From Adenophora triphylla var. japonica (Eukaryota > Streptophyta > Magnoliopsida > Asterales > Campanulaceae), in the NCBI GenBank assembly GCA_022495995.1, contig JAFEMH010002443.1, forward strand, positions 1 through 64,000: DNA of 64,000 bases, written 5' to 3'. Positions 42,743 to 54,099 of this stretch are shown here, piece after piece; positions within the stretch are counted from its first letter, which is position 1; each line of letters begins with the position of its first letter. Under the pieces are notes generated by a model. The model ran no database searches. It saw nothing but the letters and a program-made list of their open reading frames with translations, and was not told the origin of the DNA. A program made the position numbers and the translations under genes.

Positions 42743-43729
42743 GTGCTTTGTAACAAGTGGAAAGCTGCGATGGATGATGAGATGGTCTCATTGAAGGCCA
42801 ACAAAACTTGGGAGTTGACTAAACTACCTAAGGGGAAGAAGGCACTGCATAACAAGTGGGTTTACAGGATCAAGGAGGAAGCAGACGGTAGCAAGCGTTA
42901 CAAGGCAAGACTGGTTGTTAAAGGGTTTCAGCAAAAGTACGGTATTGACTACACCGAAGTATTCACTCCGGTTGTGAAGATGACCACTATCAGAATGGTT
43001 CTGGGGATAGTAGTGGCGGACAACTTGTTGCTTGAACAGATGGATGTGAAGACAGCCTTTCTTCATGGGGACTTGGAGGAGGAAATTTACATGGTACAGC
43101 CAGAGGGTTTCTTGTCTAAAGGTAGCGAAGAGCTAGTTTGCAGATTGACTAAGAGATTGTATGGCCTTAAACAAGCTCCTAGGCAGTGGTACAGGAAATT
43201 TGATGGATTCATGCATGACATTGATTTTATCAGATGTGAGGCGGATCATTGTTGCTACTTCAAGAACACGGACAATGGGTATATTATCTTGCTGTTATAT
43301 GTGGACGACATGTTGATAGCGGGCTCTAGCAGTAGAGAGGTAAACAAAGTTGAAGACTCGGTTGTCGAACGGTTCGAGATGAAGGATTTGGGAGAGGCAA
43401 GGAAAATCTTGGGCATGCGGATTGATCGGGATAGGGAGTCGGGCAAGTTGGTTCTTTCACAAGCAGAATATGTTGAGAAAGTCTTGGCAAGGTTTTGTAT
43501 GGAAGAGGCGAAGCCAACAGGGACGCCATTGGGTTTGCATTTCAAGCTATCCGAGAAGGACTCGCCTAGGGACAAGGAGGAGCGTGACAAGATGGAGAGA
43601 ACTCCATATGCTTCAGCTGTGGGGAGTCTCATGTATGCAATGGTGTGTACAAGGCCGGACATTGCACATGCGGTGGGAGTAGTCACCGATTCATGGGCAA
43701 TCCGGAAAGCAACATTGGGAAGCGGTTAA
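42743..43729 (+). pseudogene. Reverse transcriptase of element E
   Basis: 328 codons: [74 protein letters not shown] (YVDD) and CTRPDIAHAVGVV. The catalytic core looks complete; the frame breaks at 43690-43729 in the link to RNase H. Confidence 0.93.
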
Positions 43730-44261
43730 GTGGATCCTACGTTACTTGAAGAATGCTGGCGGTAAGGCTCGTGTTTTTAAGCAAGGAAGTGGTGTTAGCA
43801 TGGGTTATGTTGATGCGGACTTGGCATCAAGTGATCTTGATAAGAGGAGAAGTACTACGGGTTACGTGTTTACATTGGGTGAGTACGGCAATCTCACAGG
43901 CTTCTAAGTTACAAAAGATCGTGGGTCGATCGGCTGCGAAGCGAATATGTGGCGTGTGACGTAAGCAAGTAAAGAGATGGTTTGGCTGCAGAACTTCTTG
44001 GGTGAACTTGGGAAGACGCGAAGTGGTAATATTCTCTACAGTGACAGTCAGAGTGCAATTCACTTGGCAAAGAATCCGGCGTTTCATTCGAGGACGAAGC
44101 ACATTGAACTGAGATTTCACTACATCAGGCATCTCTTGGAGGAGAAGATTTTGTGGCTAGAGAAGATATTGGGATCGGAGAACCCGGCTGACATGTTGAC
44201 AAAGGTTGTGAACCTTGAGAAGTTGAAGCTGTGCAAAGCTTCAATTGGGCTTGAAGAATGA
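43730..44261 (+). pseudogene. RNase H of element E
   Basis: 43977-44261 reads NILYSDSQSAIHLAKNPAFH, RTKHIELRFHYIRHLLEE and NPADMLTKVV, the RNase H C-terminal motifs. The N-terminal part (43730-43960) is in two other frames. Stop at 44259-44261. Confidence 0.88.
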
Positions 44262-44370
44262 GAGAGGAGGATGGCACTACCATGATCGAGGTGAGCATTA
44301 GGAGGACACCAAGGATGAGTTGAAGACGGATACGGGGCTTATATATGCGGTTGATCTCTAGGTGGGAGAT

Positions 44371-44908
44371 TGTTGGGATAGAGGACCAACCAAGATGATT
44401 TTTGGGGGAATCTGAGGCGGGCGCTTGGGGGATGGTGAGGCGGACGCCTCGCGTCCAGTTGATTTGTCGTTGGCGTTGTTGCTTGAGGCGGGCGCACGGT
44501 TCGGATCTTGGCGGGCGCCTCATACTCCGAAGGAAGGCGTGGGGTGGAGAATTTCCGTGCGGCCGCATCAATCTCCTTGAGGCGCACGCCTCAAGGCCAG
44601 CCGAGGGGAAATTGTTTCACGGGCTTTCGCGTCTTTTACGGGGCTCGGTTTATTCTAGGGTTTGGTTGTTATTCCGGGGTACATATAAAAGCAATTGTTC
44701 CGCCCCTTTTCTCATTGTAACACATATTTTACATACATAGTGCAAGATCCTGGCTTGGTAGTGCCCCCAGACGTAGCCAATCAAATTGGTGAACTGGGTT
44801 AACAATTTCTTGTGTTCTTTTCTGTTTTCTTTGATTTCTTGTGCTTGGTTTGTGTGCGATTATTATTCTTGTAGGTTTGCTTGGGTGTGGAGGGCCATAT
44901 TCACAACA
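44371..44908 (+). repeat. 3' LTR of element E
   Basis: Copy of 39786-40323, preceded by the polypurine tract ggtgggagat and followed by ATCAC. Confidence 0.95.
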
Positions 44909-44913
44909 ATCAC

Positions 44914-45560
44914 CATTACACACGTCCCACACTGCCTACCACCCAGTCACCACCATTCACCGTTCATCACCCACCGTTCACCACCCACCGTCCACCACCC
45001 ATCGTCCACCAATGTCACCATTTCTGCTGTCACCGCCTCTTACTTCCAGATTTTAAATCCCAGATTTTCATCTACACAAGCACATTGACACAGATCTAAA
45101 AAAACTCACATCCTCACACAACACAAAAGCACCAATACATCTAGATGTGATAAAATTAAACCCAAATCTGAAAAAAAAAAAAAAACACACACACAACTTG
45201 ACCTAGATCTAGACTATAATGGCTAGATCTAAACCCAAACACACGAATTTGTGCATTCAAACTCAAAGACACACACACACACTGAATAGAAGAGAGAGAG
45301 AGAGAGAGAGAGCGAGAGAGGGAGAGAGGGGGAGACGGTGGGCATGGGCAATATTGGAGAAGAAAAGCAAGAGATGAGAGACATAGTGGTGGTGGTGGAA
45401 GAGACAGTGGTGTTTCGGAGACGGTGGTGGCGGAGGTTAATGGTGGTGGCGAAGGGTGATGGTGGCAGAGAGTTCTTCTTTTGTTTTAGAGAGAGAGAGA
45501 GAGAGAGAGGGGATCTCAAGAATGTGTGTGAGGGAATGAGAGAAATTGAAAGGGTTTTAC
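44914..45560. repeat. CACC-rich minisatellite and (GA)n/(CA)n tracts
   Basis: 44920-45020 holds imperfect CACCCACCGTCCAC repeats. 45290-45330 and 45488-45512 are GA tracts, and short CA tracts occur near 45185 and 45270. ORFs here are translations of these repeats. Confidence 0.85.
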
Positions 45561-45880
45561 TTTATATACAAGGGCAGTTAAGTCATTTTCATGTGCCTTG
45601 TATAAACCGTGCCTTGCAAATAAAATTCACCCTTAAACTTAGATTTCAAATAATAATAATAGAAAACATACTTTCACCGTCTCATTACAAACTCTTATAT
45701 ATATATTTTTTTATTTTTTCATACTTACAATATCTATTTTCTACTAATATTTTTAAAGAAATAATCCATCCTTAATTTATGTGTTTCCAAAAATATCTTT
45801 TACTATGAGACAGAATATATACGTACATATAAAATCCAAAAAAATTATAAAAAATTTTTGTTCAACCTATAATTGAAAAA
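45561..45880. other. AT-rich intergenic DNA
   Basis: No gene or repeat recognised. Confidence 0.5.
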
Positions 45881-46152
45881 TACTATTTTCTCTGTTCCAT
45901 TATAAAAGAAATAAAAGCTCCATTTCAGTGTCCCATTACCAGAGGTACAAGCCCAAAAAGGAAAGGCTTTAATACTTGTTTATTCATATAACTCACTTGT
46001 TATACTCACACTATCTATTTGCTTACTATTGCTACTCACTTTTTTTCTTATACCTCACTTTTTATAATGAAAAAACTTATTTCACTATACATTTTTCTTA
46101 ATTTTTGTATAAAACTCATTTTATACATTTTGTAATGGGATGTAGGGAGTAT
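45881..46152. mobile_element. Stowaway-like MITE, degenerate
   Basis: Left end TACTATTTTCTCTGTTCCAT and right end tttgtaatgggatgtagggag-TA are inverted copies of the TACTCCCTCCGTCCCATTA-type terminus of plant Stowaway (Tc1/mariner) MITEs, with TA at both edges. 272 bp, no ORF. Confidence 0.7.
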
Positions 46153-46564
46153 GTCTTAGAGATTTTATAAATTTCAATTTTATATTGAAAATGTCAATTT
46201 CTTATTTAATAGTGCTGAATTTGTTTATTTTTTGAAAGAAGTCAACTACGTTATTAAGCACACAATATTGCTAAATTTGTAAAGATAACTAATTTAGTAA
46301 ATTTGATAATTTAAATGAGGACTAACATTTACATTAAAGTTGACACTTGACAATTCTTTAAAAAACAATAAAAAAAATAATAAACATTGTGAAAAGACAA
46401 TTTTCAACATAGCATTTTAATGCAAACAATAAAACCAGTTTTTTAATTATAAATAAAAATGTTTTTCATAAGACTTACTCCATTAATCATCACAAAATCT
46501 CAGAAAAAACTTGTTTTTGGGTAAAATGGGTTTTCAAAATGCTTGGTGACATTTTGTAAACAAG
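46153..46564. other. AT-rich intergenic DNA
   Basis: No gene recognised. Confidence 0.5.
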
Positions 46565-46903
46565 TACTCACTCCGTCCCACCTCAAGAGTCCTACTTTTT
46601 CTTTTGGTTCATTTCAGAAGAGTCCCATTTCATAAATGACAAATTTTAAACAGTGTTTCGGACATTTATACCCTTATAATGTAAATATATTTACAAAAAA
46701 ATCATTCATTATGCCCTTATAATGTTAACATATTTTAAAAAAAAAATCAATCAAAAAGAGGGAGAAAGATTAAATGTTTTAACTTTTACATTCTCTCTCC
46801 TCTAATCTTCTACCCACTTACAATTTTTTATTCATTTTTTAAAATTTTTCTTAAAAAGCGTAAAATACTACCTTATGACCTTTGAAGTGGGACGGCGGGA
46901 GCA
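46565..46903. mobile_element. Stowaway-like MITE
   Basis: TACTCACTCCGTCCCACCTC at the left and its inverted match ttgaagtgggacggcgggagca at the right. About 340 bp, AT-rich interior. Confidence 0.8.
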
Positions 46904-47448
46904 ATTTTTAAAAACGTACAACTTTTAACACTACCACTATTTAATACTGCAATTAGCAATCTTTAAAACTATCGCTAGTCCGCTTTTAGCAAATATTAAA
47001 AATGTCAGTTTGAATGTTTATAAGTGTCTGATTGAATGTTTATAAGTATCATTTTAAATTTTAAATCTGAGACTTTATAATATTAGAACTAACACTTACG
47101 AGAAATTCGTTTTTCTTTTTTTTTTTAAGTGTAAAACACGGACCGACATTTAAATCATATAAAAAAATTACACAATAGGGGAAAAATATCAGTTTCATAT
47201 TGATTTTACGTTTTAGGGTAACCAAAATTAGAATCTAACCATTTTTTTTTTTAAGTTAAAAATAAATAAATTAACCCAATATTCAAGTTGCTCCCCGGGT
47301 ATTTTTACAAACCCTCTCCCATGCCCTAAGACCCCCGCGCAATTTTCCATATACTTCCAACCTACATAAACGGCCGGTGGCAGTAGAGGTTGTGGCGGCA
47401 GCGGCTGGCGGAGCTGATTATTGATTGGGATTATTGTAGAAATTAAAA
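46904..47448. other. Upstream region and 5' UTR of gene 1
   Basis: AT-rich to 47290, then a GC-richer promoter/5' UTR with GGCGG-type repeats (47370-47410). No convincing TATA box. Confidence 0.5.
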
Positions 47449-50400
47449 ATGCTGGAAAACCCTATGGATTCGACGGCTAACATTGCCTCTATCAAGCGCT
47501 ATGCTCCTCCTAATCAGAGGTATTGATAGATACTCGCTTTTTGTTTCTTTTTCTCTCACTTGAACACGCACTTAATCTTGATTTGGATCAATTAATTGAT
47601 TGGAGGGGGTTGTGATTTCATTTGCGTGTAGAAATCGTTCTCACGGAAGAAGGAAATCCGGAGGAGGTAAAGTCTTTTACTTTGTTCCTAATTTTGTTCA
47701 TTTTAGTTTTCCCTAATTTATTAAAAGGGTGATAATAATTATCGTGCAATTTCAAGTATTTACAATTGAGTAAAGCATCAATCGTAAAAAAAAAAAAATT
47801 GATTTCTCTAATGGGGAAATCTTTTGGGATAAGTATGTGTTTTTAATGTGGAACTCAATTGTTGTGCATTTAAATTTGGGGTTTTTGATAGGTTAGGAAA
47901 CTTAGTCTTATGAGGGGATTATTTGTAGCATGCACCCTATGCAAATATATCTGTTGAGCGTTAAACTTTGGAATCTAAAACATAATAAATTTATGCAAAA
48001 TAGGAAAGGAATCGGGGTAATCTTTTTGGGGTGGAGGGAGTATGTGTTCTTGTTTGTGGATTTCAGCTGCTGTGCAGTTAAATGCAAGGTTTTTGCTAGC
48101 TTAATTAATGAATGTTTCAGCTAGTTTGATGCATCTGTAAGGGGATTATATGTTGTATGCACCTGTCTAGATAAATAATGTTTGTTGAGCAGTGACAGAT
48201 AACTGAACTTTGAATTCCAACTGCTGTGCCACACAATCTAACATTTGGACTTAATAATTCAGAAATGTAAGTATTTCATCAAAACTTTGACTTCCAATTG
48301 CTGCTTTGGAGGCATAACAGATAGCCATAGTGATGGGTATTTGAAGCCACTTGAGCTCTTGAGATTTCACTGGACCGTTTAAACTCACTTTGAAGTACCT
48401 TATTCCAGTTGACTGTGATGAAGTGTCTTGTGTTCTCATATGTACTTCTTTAGCTAGTGTTATTTATCAAAATCAAAATTTCCGACTGAAACCACTTGTA
48501 CTTTCAGCATTTTTTTCCTAGGTTGGATCTTTGTGGTTCTATGACTCATGTTCTAACATGATAAGTTAGAGATTGAGCGTAGTGAAACCGAGATGTAACT
48601 TTGAGTAAAGGCAACATATTGCTAAAAGGACCGAAGAGCCAAGCACGAACCATCTTTGTTGGCACTATAAACTTTTGTAGGATCTACAGATCTTAAAGGA
48701 GAGAATATTATACCTAAAACTAACTTGACATCCAAGTTAATGTTGACCACTCTTCTATCAATGGCTAATTAATGGAACACATCTTCACTTTTATCTGACA
48801 TGGGGTCAATTGTTTGAACACCACATGTAAATGCTTTTTGCATCTCCTCTTAGATTCTTTCTGCTGAAGTGCTCATCTGATCAGCCTATGTTGCAACTGG
48901 TTATTCACCGTAACTTGTAACTTTGTAGTCACTACTTACCAGTCAACTGCCATTGGCTAAGATGGTACTCAAGTCGTCCACTTTGACTTGAAGCTTTTAC
49001 AGAGCTTCACTTGGCAAAGATAGGATTATGAAGATAGAATGGTTTTTCAGAGCTGTATTATTTACTTCTCTAAAATTCATCATATCTCAGTGGGTGGATG
49101 CATCTTGAACATGGCAGGCCCTTATATACATGTCCCAGGCAATATATGTTGATTGTTCTCGTGTTTCAATCAAGACTGGAGTCCTTTTAATTAAGCTTTA
49201 GCAGTAATCACCAGTAGTATAACATGCATATTTACTATTGTATGCTAATATGTGTATTATTTAACCCTCCTTTTGAAGTCAAAACTTTCTAGCAAACTTG
49301 ATGTCAAACTCTAGCTCAGTTGTCCATAAATTACTTTTAGAATAAATCACATTGGAGTTAAACTGTATTTTCTGCTTCCAATATGGAACGAGAAGAAAAT
49401 GTAAACCCATTCTGGAATCTAAGTTATGGAATCCGGACAATATTTGAACGGCACCCATCAATTGTTGAAAATATATTCCCGTTGTCCCAAACGAGAGTCA
49501 TACTTTCCATTTTATTTGTCACTAAAAAGGACACAATTTTCTGAAATAGGAGCTTCAAATCTCCATATTTGTTCAAGTTGTTAGATACTTTAATTATTTA
49601 ACAGCCATACAAGAACAAATAACTTGCATGGAATTTAAAAGAAATAAAGAGAAGTATATATATGATGTTAAAAAATATGACTTGTGATATCTGATCCTTA
49701 TTTTAAAATGAAGGGAGTATTAGTTTGATTGTTAAAGACATGTATTATTTTACTGGTTATATAGGCGATATGCATCCACTCAATGTGTTGGTGCATACTT
49801 GATCATTTTAGCTAACTGCTCGGTTGTATTCTAGAGGAAGTATGGACTCACTGAACATGGAATTATTATTCTACTTCCTCCCGTAAAGATGTTCCCATTT
49901 GCCATTTTTGCTGTCCCAAAAAGATAGTCCCATTTCAATAATTGTTATGTTGAAATCATTAAAACTTCCTAAATTGCCAACAAGGAGAGGAGAGGATGAG
50001 AGCCGAACAAGGAAGAAGATGAAGTAATGCAGTAATAAGTAAACCTCATTGAGGTTAGTGATAGAAATGAATTTAAGTTGCTAAAATGTTTGAATAGCCA
50101 TATGGGACTATCATTATGGGACGAGGAGAGTATTATTTCGCAGTTTTGTTATATGGCATTCTTTACTTGCATAACTAATGAGATATGTTTAAATTGAGTG
50201 CTCCACCTGAATTAATCTTTCAGATAAACTGGAAAGGGCAAATAGTTATGCAAGTGATGGAGAGAAGAATCATTTTGCTGCCTTTAGAAATCTCCCTGTC
50301 CTAGATCACGGGGATCCAAGAAGCAGCAGTTTTTCAAATGAGTATCCTGTTGCGCGCTTTATTGCTTTGCAAGGATGCTGTAGCAGTGATGCATTTCAGC

Positions 50401-51430
50401 TTCTGAACAACCGTATGTGTTCACCTTGTTATTTATTAGTGGTTTCTGGTCTTTTTTGGTCGACCATGCTTATGGTTCATTTCAGCTAATATAATTTGGC
50501 ATGAATATAATAAGAAATTGGTTATGACATACATAATTTAAGCTCTGTCATTGAAATATATAAATAAAACAAATTATGCTTCGTAAAGCATGTTGACGGT
50601 ATCTAATCCATCTGCGTCAGGTGAATTATTTGCTTTAAGGAAAGATATCATGTGAAATAAACAACGTGATAAGCAAAAGTTGTTCCAGGTTGCACTTTCT
50701 TTGTAAGATTTTATGAAACGGCTTTGGTGACTACTACATTTTTCTAATAACGCAGGTTGGCAAGCTGCTATGAATGCATATGAAAATCCCTCAACTGATT
50801 TAGCTGGTGAGTGAGGACTTCATGTTATTTACTTATCAATCAAAATCATGGTGGGTAGTATATACTTCTTGTAATTTTACCAAATATCACTCATCTCATA
50901 TATCACAAATACCTACTGAGTTGAAGTATATTTCAATGATACCTTGAAAATCTTGCATGCCCTTATATTAATGTTTCCTTTTCTTTGTACTTATTAAAAT
51001 AATACTAATAAATAATAATAAATAAATAAACGCTTCTTTTTCTTTGCTTTTGTCATATGGAGGCTATAGTATCAACAGGAGAAATTGCCATGAAAAGTAC
51101 CTAATGAAAGCTAACATGCAGTCCTGTCACCAATTTAACATCACAAATGAACTTATTTGCAGAGCGACCAACCTTGTATTCAGGATGTAGCGCGTCAGCA
51201 TGGGGGCAGTTTAGACTTCCTCATCAGGTTAAAATTGAAATTTATCTTGGTTACTTGTTTTCCCTTGTCCTTCCAAGGTATAAATAAATTCTTCATAATT
51301 AATTTTAATCAGCATTACTGTTTATTATTTTCAGATAATGCAACAACCTACACCTTCCAGTTCGCAGATGGATTTCCTGAGTGAACTTAGGCAAGCAATG
51401 CATAACGCAAGTACCCGTTCTGACATTTAA
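47449..51430 (+). CDS. Gene 1: conserved plant protein of unknown function (six exons, 168 aa)
   Basis: Exons 47449-47519, 47632-47666, 50224-50412, 50756-50806, 51163-51227 and 51335-51430. All introns are GT-AG, phases agree, and the total is 507 nt with the stop, which supports the model. The N-terminus reads SIKRYAPPNQRNRSHGRRKS (basic, Pro/Asn-rich), the middle ARFIALQGCCSSDAFQLLNN and RWQAAMNAYENPSTDLA, the end MDFLSELRQAMHNAS. No membrane segment, signal peptide or catalytic motif is visible. I recall similar short plant proteins annotated only as uncharacterised. Intron 2 (2.56 kb) carries MITE DNA. The gene ends 256 bp from gene 2, tail to tail. Confidence 0.85.
49872..50132. mobile_element. 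Stowaway-like MITE in intron 2 of gene 1
   Basis: TACTTCCTCCCGTAAAGATG at the left; gactatcattatgggacgaggagagta at the right is its inverted counterpart. A second, weaker candidate lies at about 49468-49720 (tcccgttgtcccaaacgaga ... aatgaagggagtatta). Confidence 0.75.
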
Positions 51431-51686
51431 CCGTACAAACCATGAAATTTAGCTGAAATTCCTGTTTAGCCCCTGTCAATTAAAACATTTTTGATTGGCA
51501 TGCCGAATTAGAAATCCGTTGTATGTGTTCATTAATACTATTGTGAGCTACTTATTTATGTGACATATTTTGACAAAAAAAGGATGCCAAGAAAAGGGCT
51601 AAAAGTAATTGAAATATTATGTGTGCTCGTGTTTGAGTATTACACTTTGTCTTTATGATGCAATTGAGCCTATAATGTAGAGTTGA
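51431..51686. other. 3' regions of convergent genes 1 and 2
   Basis: 256 bp between two stop codons. AT-rich; polyadenylation signals of both genes must lie here or overlap the neighbour. Confidence 0.6.
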
Positions 51687-52849
51687 TCATTTGTTCCACA
51701 CAGGGATTATTCCTTGAGCTGCTAAACGTTTCTCGACCCAGAAAACTAGTAGTTTTGCAGTGACTTTTTTCTCGTCAACAAGAAAGGGCTCTACGCTACT
51801 TGCGGCTTGACCGTAGGACGAAAGAGCAAACCCTTTTGGACCTGCCCAAGTAGAGAGAATGAGGTAGGTAAGCATTTTATGGATACTTTGCTGTCAGAAG
51901 TTAGAAAAAAAAACTCACCTGTCAGACTTCCATCTGGGAAGAATGCCCAGAATGAATAAGGAATGCCCTTCTTCACAAAGGAACCTTCTAGCTGTTAAGT
52001 TGAGGTCATTTTAGTACATTTTAGATGTTAATAGCAATTTAGTACTCCCTCTGTCCCATAATAAGTGTCTCAGTTGACTTGTTAAGCATTTTAAACATGC
52101 TTTATTTGTTTGTATGTTGATTGTATCATGGTAAAATAGCACTAAGACTATCTTATTACGAGACAGAGGGAGTTATTTGCAATAGCTGAAAGAGGGCAAA
52201 CCCTGTTGTCGGCGAAAGCTAGTTCAAGTTGGGAGATGTCAGGTTGAGCTTCGAGCGTTGTTCTTAAAGAAGGGATCACATCTTCGACAATCGTCTCCGG
52301 TAGGGCTTTTACTGGAGCTTTTGCCTTGGCTGCTGCAGGCTTCTTTGCCGGAGCTGCTGCTTTAGCAGGTGGTGTCGGCTCCTTTGTTTCAGCAGCAGCA
52401 GCAACTGAGTTTTGAGAATACTGAACAAGATTAGACATATCTGAGAGCAAAACTCAACTGAACAAGTAATCTGCTGAGGATGCAGAAATTACCAGTTGGA
52501 GCGGATGATTCTTGAGCGGCAAAAGTCATCATGTTGCGATGGTTTGAAATAACCATTTTGTTGCCCGCCTGTCGCAAACATAGCATACAAACCAAATTAT
52601 TTTGAACTTTAAATTTTCATTCATGAGTTGTTCAAACTCACTTTGTGAAGAACACAGTGGGTGATGTGTGTGTGTGAGAGAGAAGGTAAACAGGCGGGTG
52701 GCAATGTGAAGTGATACCATTGGGAGAGTGGTGGTGGGGGTGGTGGTGGTGGATTTGGCTTCACGGTTGAAGTAGGAAGACGATAGGAATCCGGGAACTC
52801 CGATTGAACGTCCGGTTGTAGTCATTTTTGGTGATGGAGAGAATTTCAT
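51687..52849 (-). CDS. ndhV: Gene 2: DUF2996 chloroplast protein, probable NDH complex subunit V
   Basis: Minus-strand exons 52718-52849, 52493-52568, 52202-52440, 51919-51991 and 51687-51841, all GT-AG, total 675 nt (224 aa plus stop). An in-frame alternative start is the Met at 52825. Residues 1-60 are Ser/Thr/basic-rich and acid-poor, like a chloroplast transit peptide. An Ala/Lys/Pro-rich linker (about 85-120) follows, then the DUF2996 region: ETIVEDVIPSLRTTLEAQ, YSFWAFFPDGSLTGPKGFAL, SSVEPFLVDEKKVTAKLLVF and VEKRLAAQGIIPVW. Cyanobacterial and plant NdhV proteins carry this domain and act at the ferredoxin-binding side of the thylakoid NDH-1 complex in cyclic electron flow. Assigned from memory of the family. 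Intron 3 is mostly a MITE. Confidence 0.8.
52043..52174. mobile_element. Stowaway MITE inside intron 3 of gene 2
   Basis: TACTCCCTCTGTCCCATAAT at the left; tcttattacgagacagagggagtta at the right is the inverted copy. About 132 bp, with near-perfect terminal repeats of about 30 bp. Confidence 0.9.
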
Positions 52850-53077
52850 ATCCTACTTACCTCCTTTGTGATTCAAATCTCTTTTGTTTCTTAGAAATCA
52901 AGAACATTTGTGTAGTATTATCAATTGGTTCAGCTTTAGGAGAGAGAGAGAGAGAGAGAGAGAGAGGAGGTATGGTATGTTGATATTAGAATGTCATCCA
53001 CACAGTGGGTAGGAGTACTCCATGCCACTGGTTTTTCAGTTGAAGGGCTCTCTCCCTTTCTCTCTTTAAATATATTA
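52850..53077 (-). promoter_or_regulatory. Upstream region of gene 2
   Basis: About 230 bp up to element F, with a (GA)n tract at 52938-52967. The rest of the promoter was displaced by 6 kb when F inserted. Confidence 0.55.
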
Positions 53078-53082
53078 TCTCT

Positions 53083-54026
53083 GGTTGGAAATATTGTGTG
53101 ATTTGAAGGAAATTAATTGATTAATTTTTAAAGGGTAATTTTATCAAATTATTTAAGTGGTTTAGTGTTTGTGAAATAAAATATTTATTTGTTCAAAATG
53201 GGTTTTGGATAAAATAAATATAAAATGCTCAAAGGATTTGGCCCACTTGTTGCTAATAAATTTTGATTTTGTAAATCAAAAATGACTTTGAATTTTATTG
53301 AGGTGCTCGGTCGAGCAGTGTGTTAACTCGGCCATGCTCGACCAAGGCATATGCCTTGCTCGGCCGAGCAGATCTGGGCAAAGCGTTGCTCGGCCGAGCA
53401 AGGTACATGACTCGGCCGAGCAGATCCTGGGCATTAATGACTGATTTTCAAAATGTAACAGCCATGGAAATGAATATCAAAACTGAAAATGGTTAATATT
53501 TTCAGTTTAATGGAGATTAATTTCGGATTAATTGTTATTAATCTCAAATTAAATCCAAATATTCAATTTTGATTTCTAAGGCTTTTGGAGTTTTATATAT
53601 TGTTGTTTGTTAACAACAATGGAGAAGAACTTTTGAAAATCATTGGAAGAACACAAGAAAAACCCACAGCTGAAAAACAAACACCTATCTTCTAAAATCC
53701 TCCTCCATAATCCTCTTGTTGCATCTTGTTGATCATTTTTTTTGGCCTTCTTGCATAGTTAGATTAAGAGGTGATATTGTCCAAGCATAATTCAGCTCGC
53801 CGGGAACTTTAGGTGCAAAGTGCCCCCGGTCCGCACGTTCTATCCTGGGAGACAAGCGATCCAAGCAAACTCAAGCACACTCGGTGAGGGATCGAATATG
53901 TCTTAAGGAGGAGACAGTGGTTTCATTGGGCTCGTGCATCAAAATTCAACAACTTCTCCTTTGTATTTTCAGTTTTTGTTAATTGTGTTTTATTTAATTT
54001 TCTGTAATTGTAACACCCTTGTAACA
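53083..54026 (+). repeat. 5' LTR of element F
   Basis: 944 bp. TATA at 53593-53600. Tags: TGCTCGGTCGAGCA at 53304-53317, TGCTCGGCCGAGCA at 53357-53370 and 53387-53400, and ACTCGGCCGAGCA at 53410-53422. A second palindrome, CAAGGCATATGCCTTG, lies at 53343-53358. About 40 bp present in the 3' LTR are missing near 53333. Confidence 0.93.
53304..53422. promoter_or_regulatory. TGCTCGGCCGAGCA palindrome cluster of element F
   Basis: Four full or nearly full tags plus degenerate ones at 53327-53342, 22-53 bp apart, about 170 bp upstream of the TATA box. Repeated at 58288-58446 in the 3' LTR. Confidence 0.9.
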
Positions 54027-54099
54027 ATCTTAAGACATATCCCTAATCGAGGGAGTCGATTACAGATTTTGAAAAACATAAAATACTAACTAAGTTGTT
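54027..54099 (+). other. Short leader of element F with unusual primer site
   Basis: The sequence after the LTR is atcttaagacatatcccta, not TGG-initiated. CTTAAGACATAT (54029-54040) is perfectly complementary to ATATGTCTTAAG (53896-53907) in the LTR. Confidence 0.6.

Larger units (their letters stand above)
39781..44913 (+). mobile_element. Element E: Ty1/copia retrotransposon with ATCAC target duplication
   Basis: ATCAC at 39781-39785 and 44909-44913. LTRs 39786-40323 and 44371-44908 (538 bp each, about ten differences by eye). Initiator-Met primer site at 40326-40337 and a purine tract at 44360-44370. Gag and pol are present, with frameshifts in protease, integrase and RNase H, so it is inactive. 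Confidence 0.95.

Noticed and set aside
45229..45775. Overlapping ORFs of about 95-145 codons near 45.3-45.7 kb
   Set aside because: They span GA and GGT repeats on both strands and show no domain.
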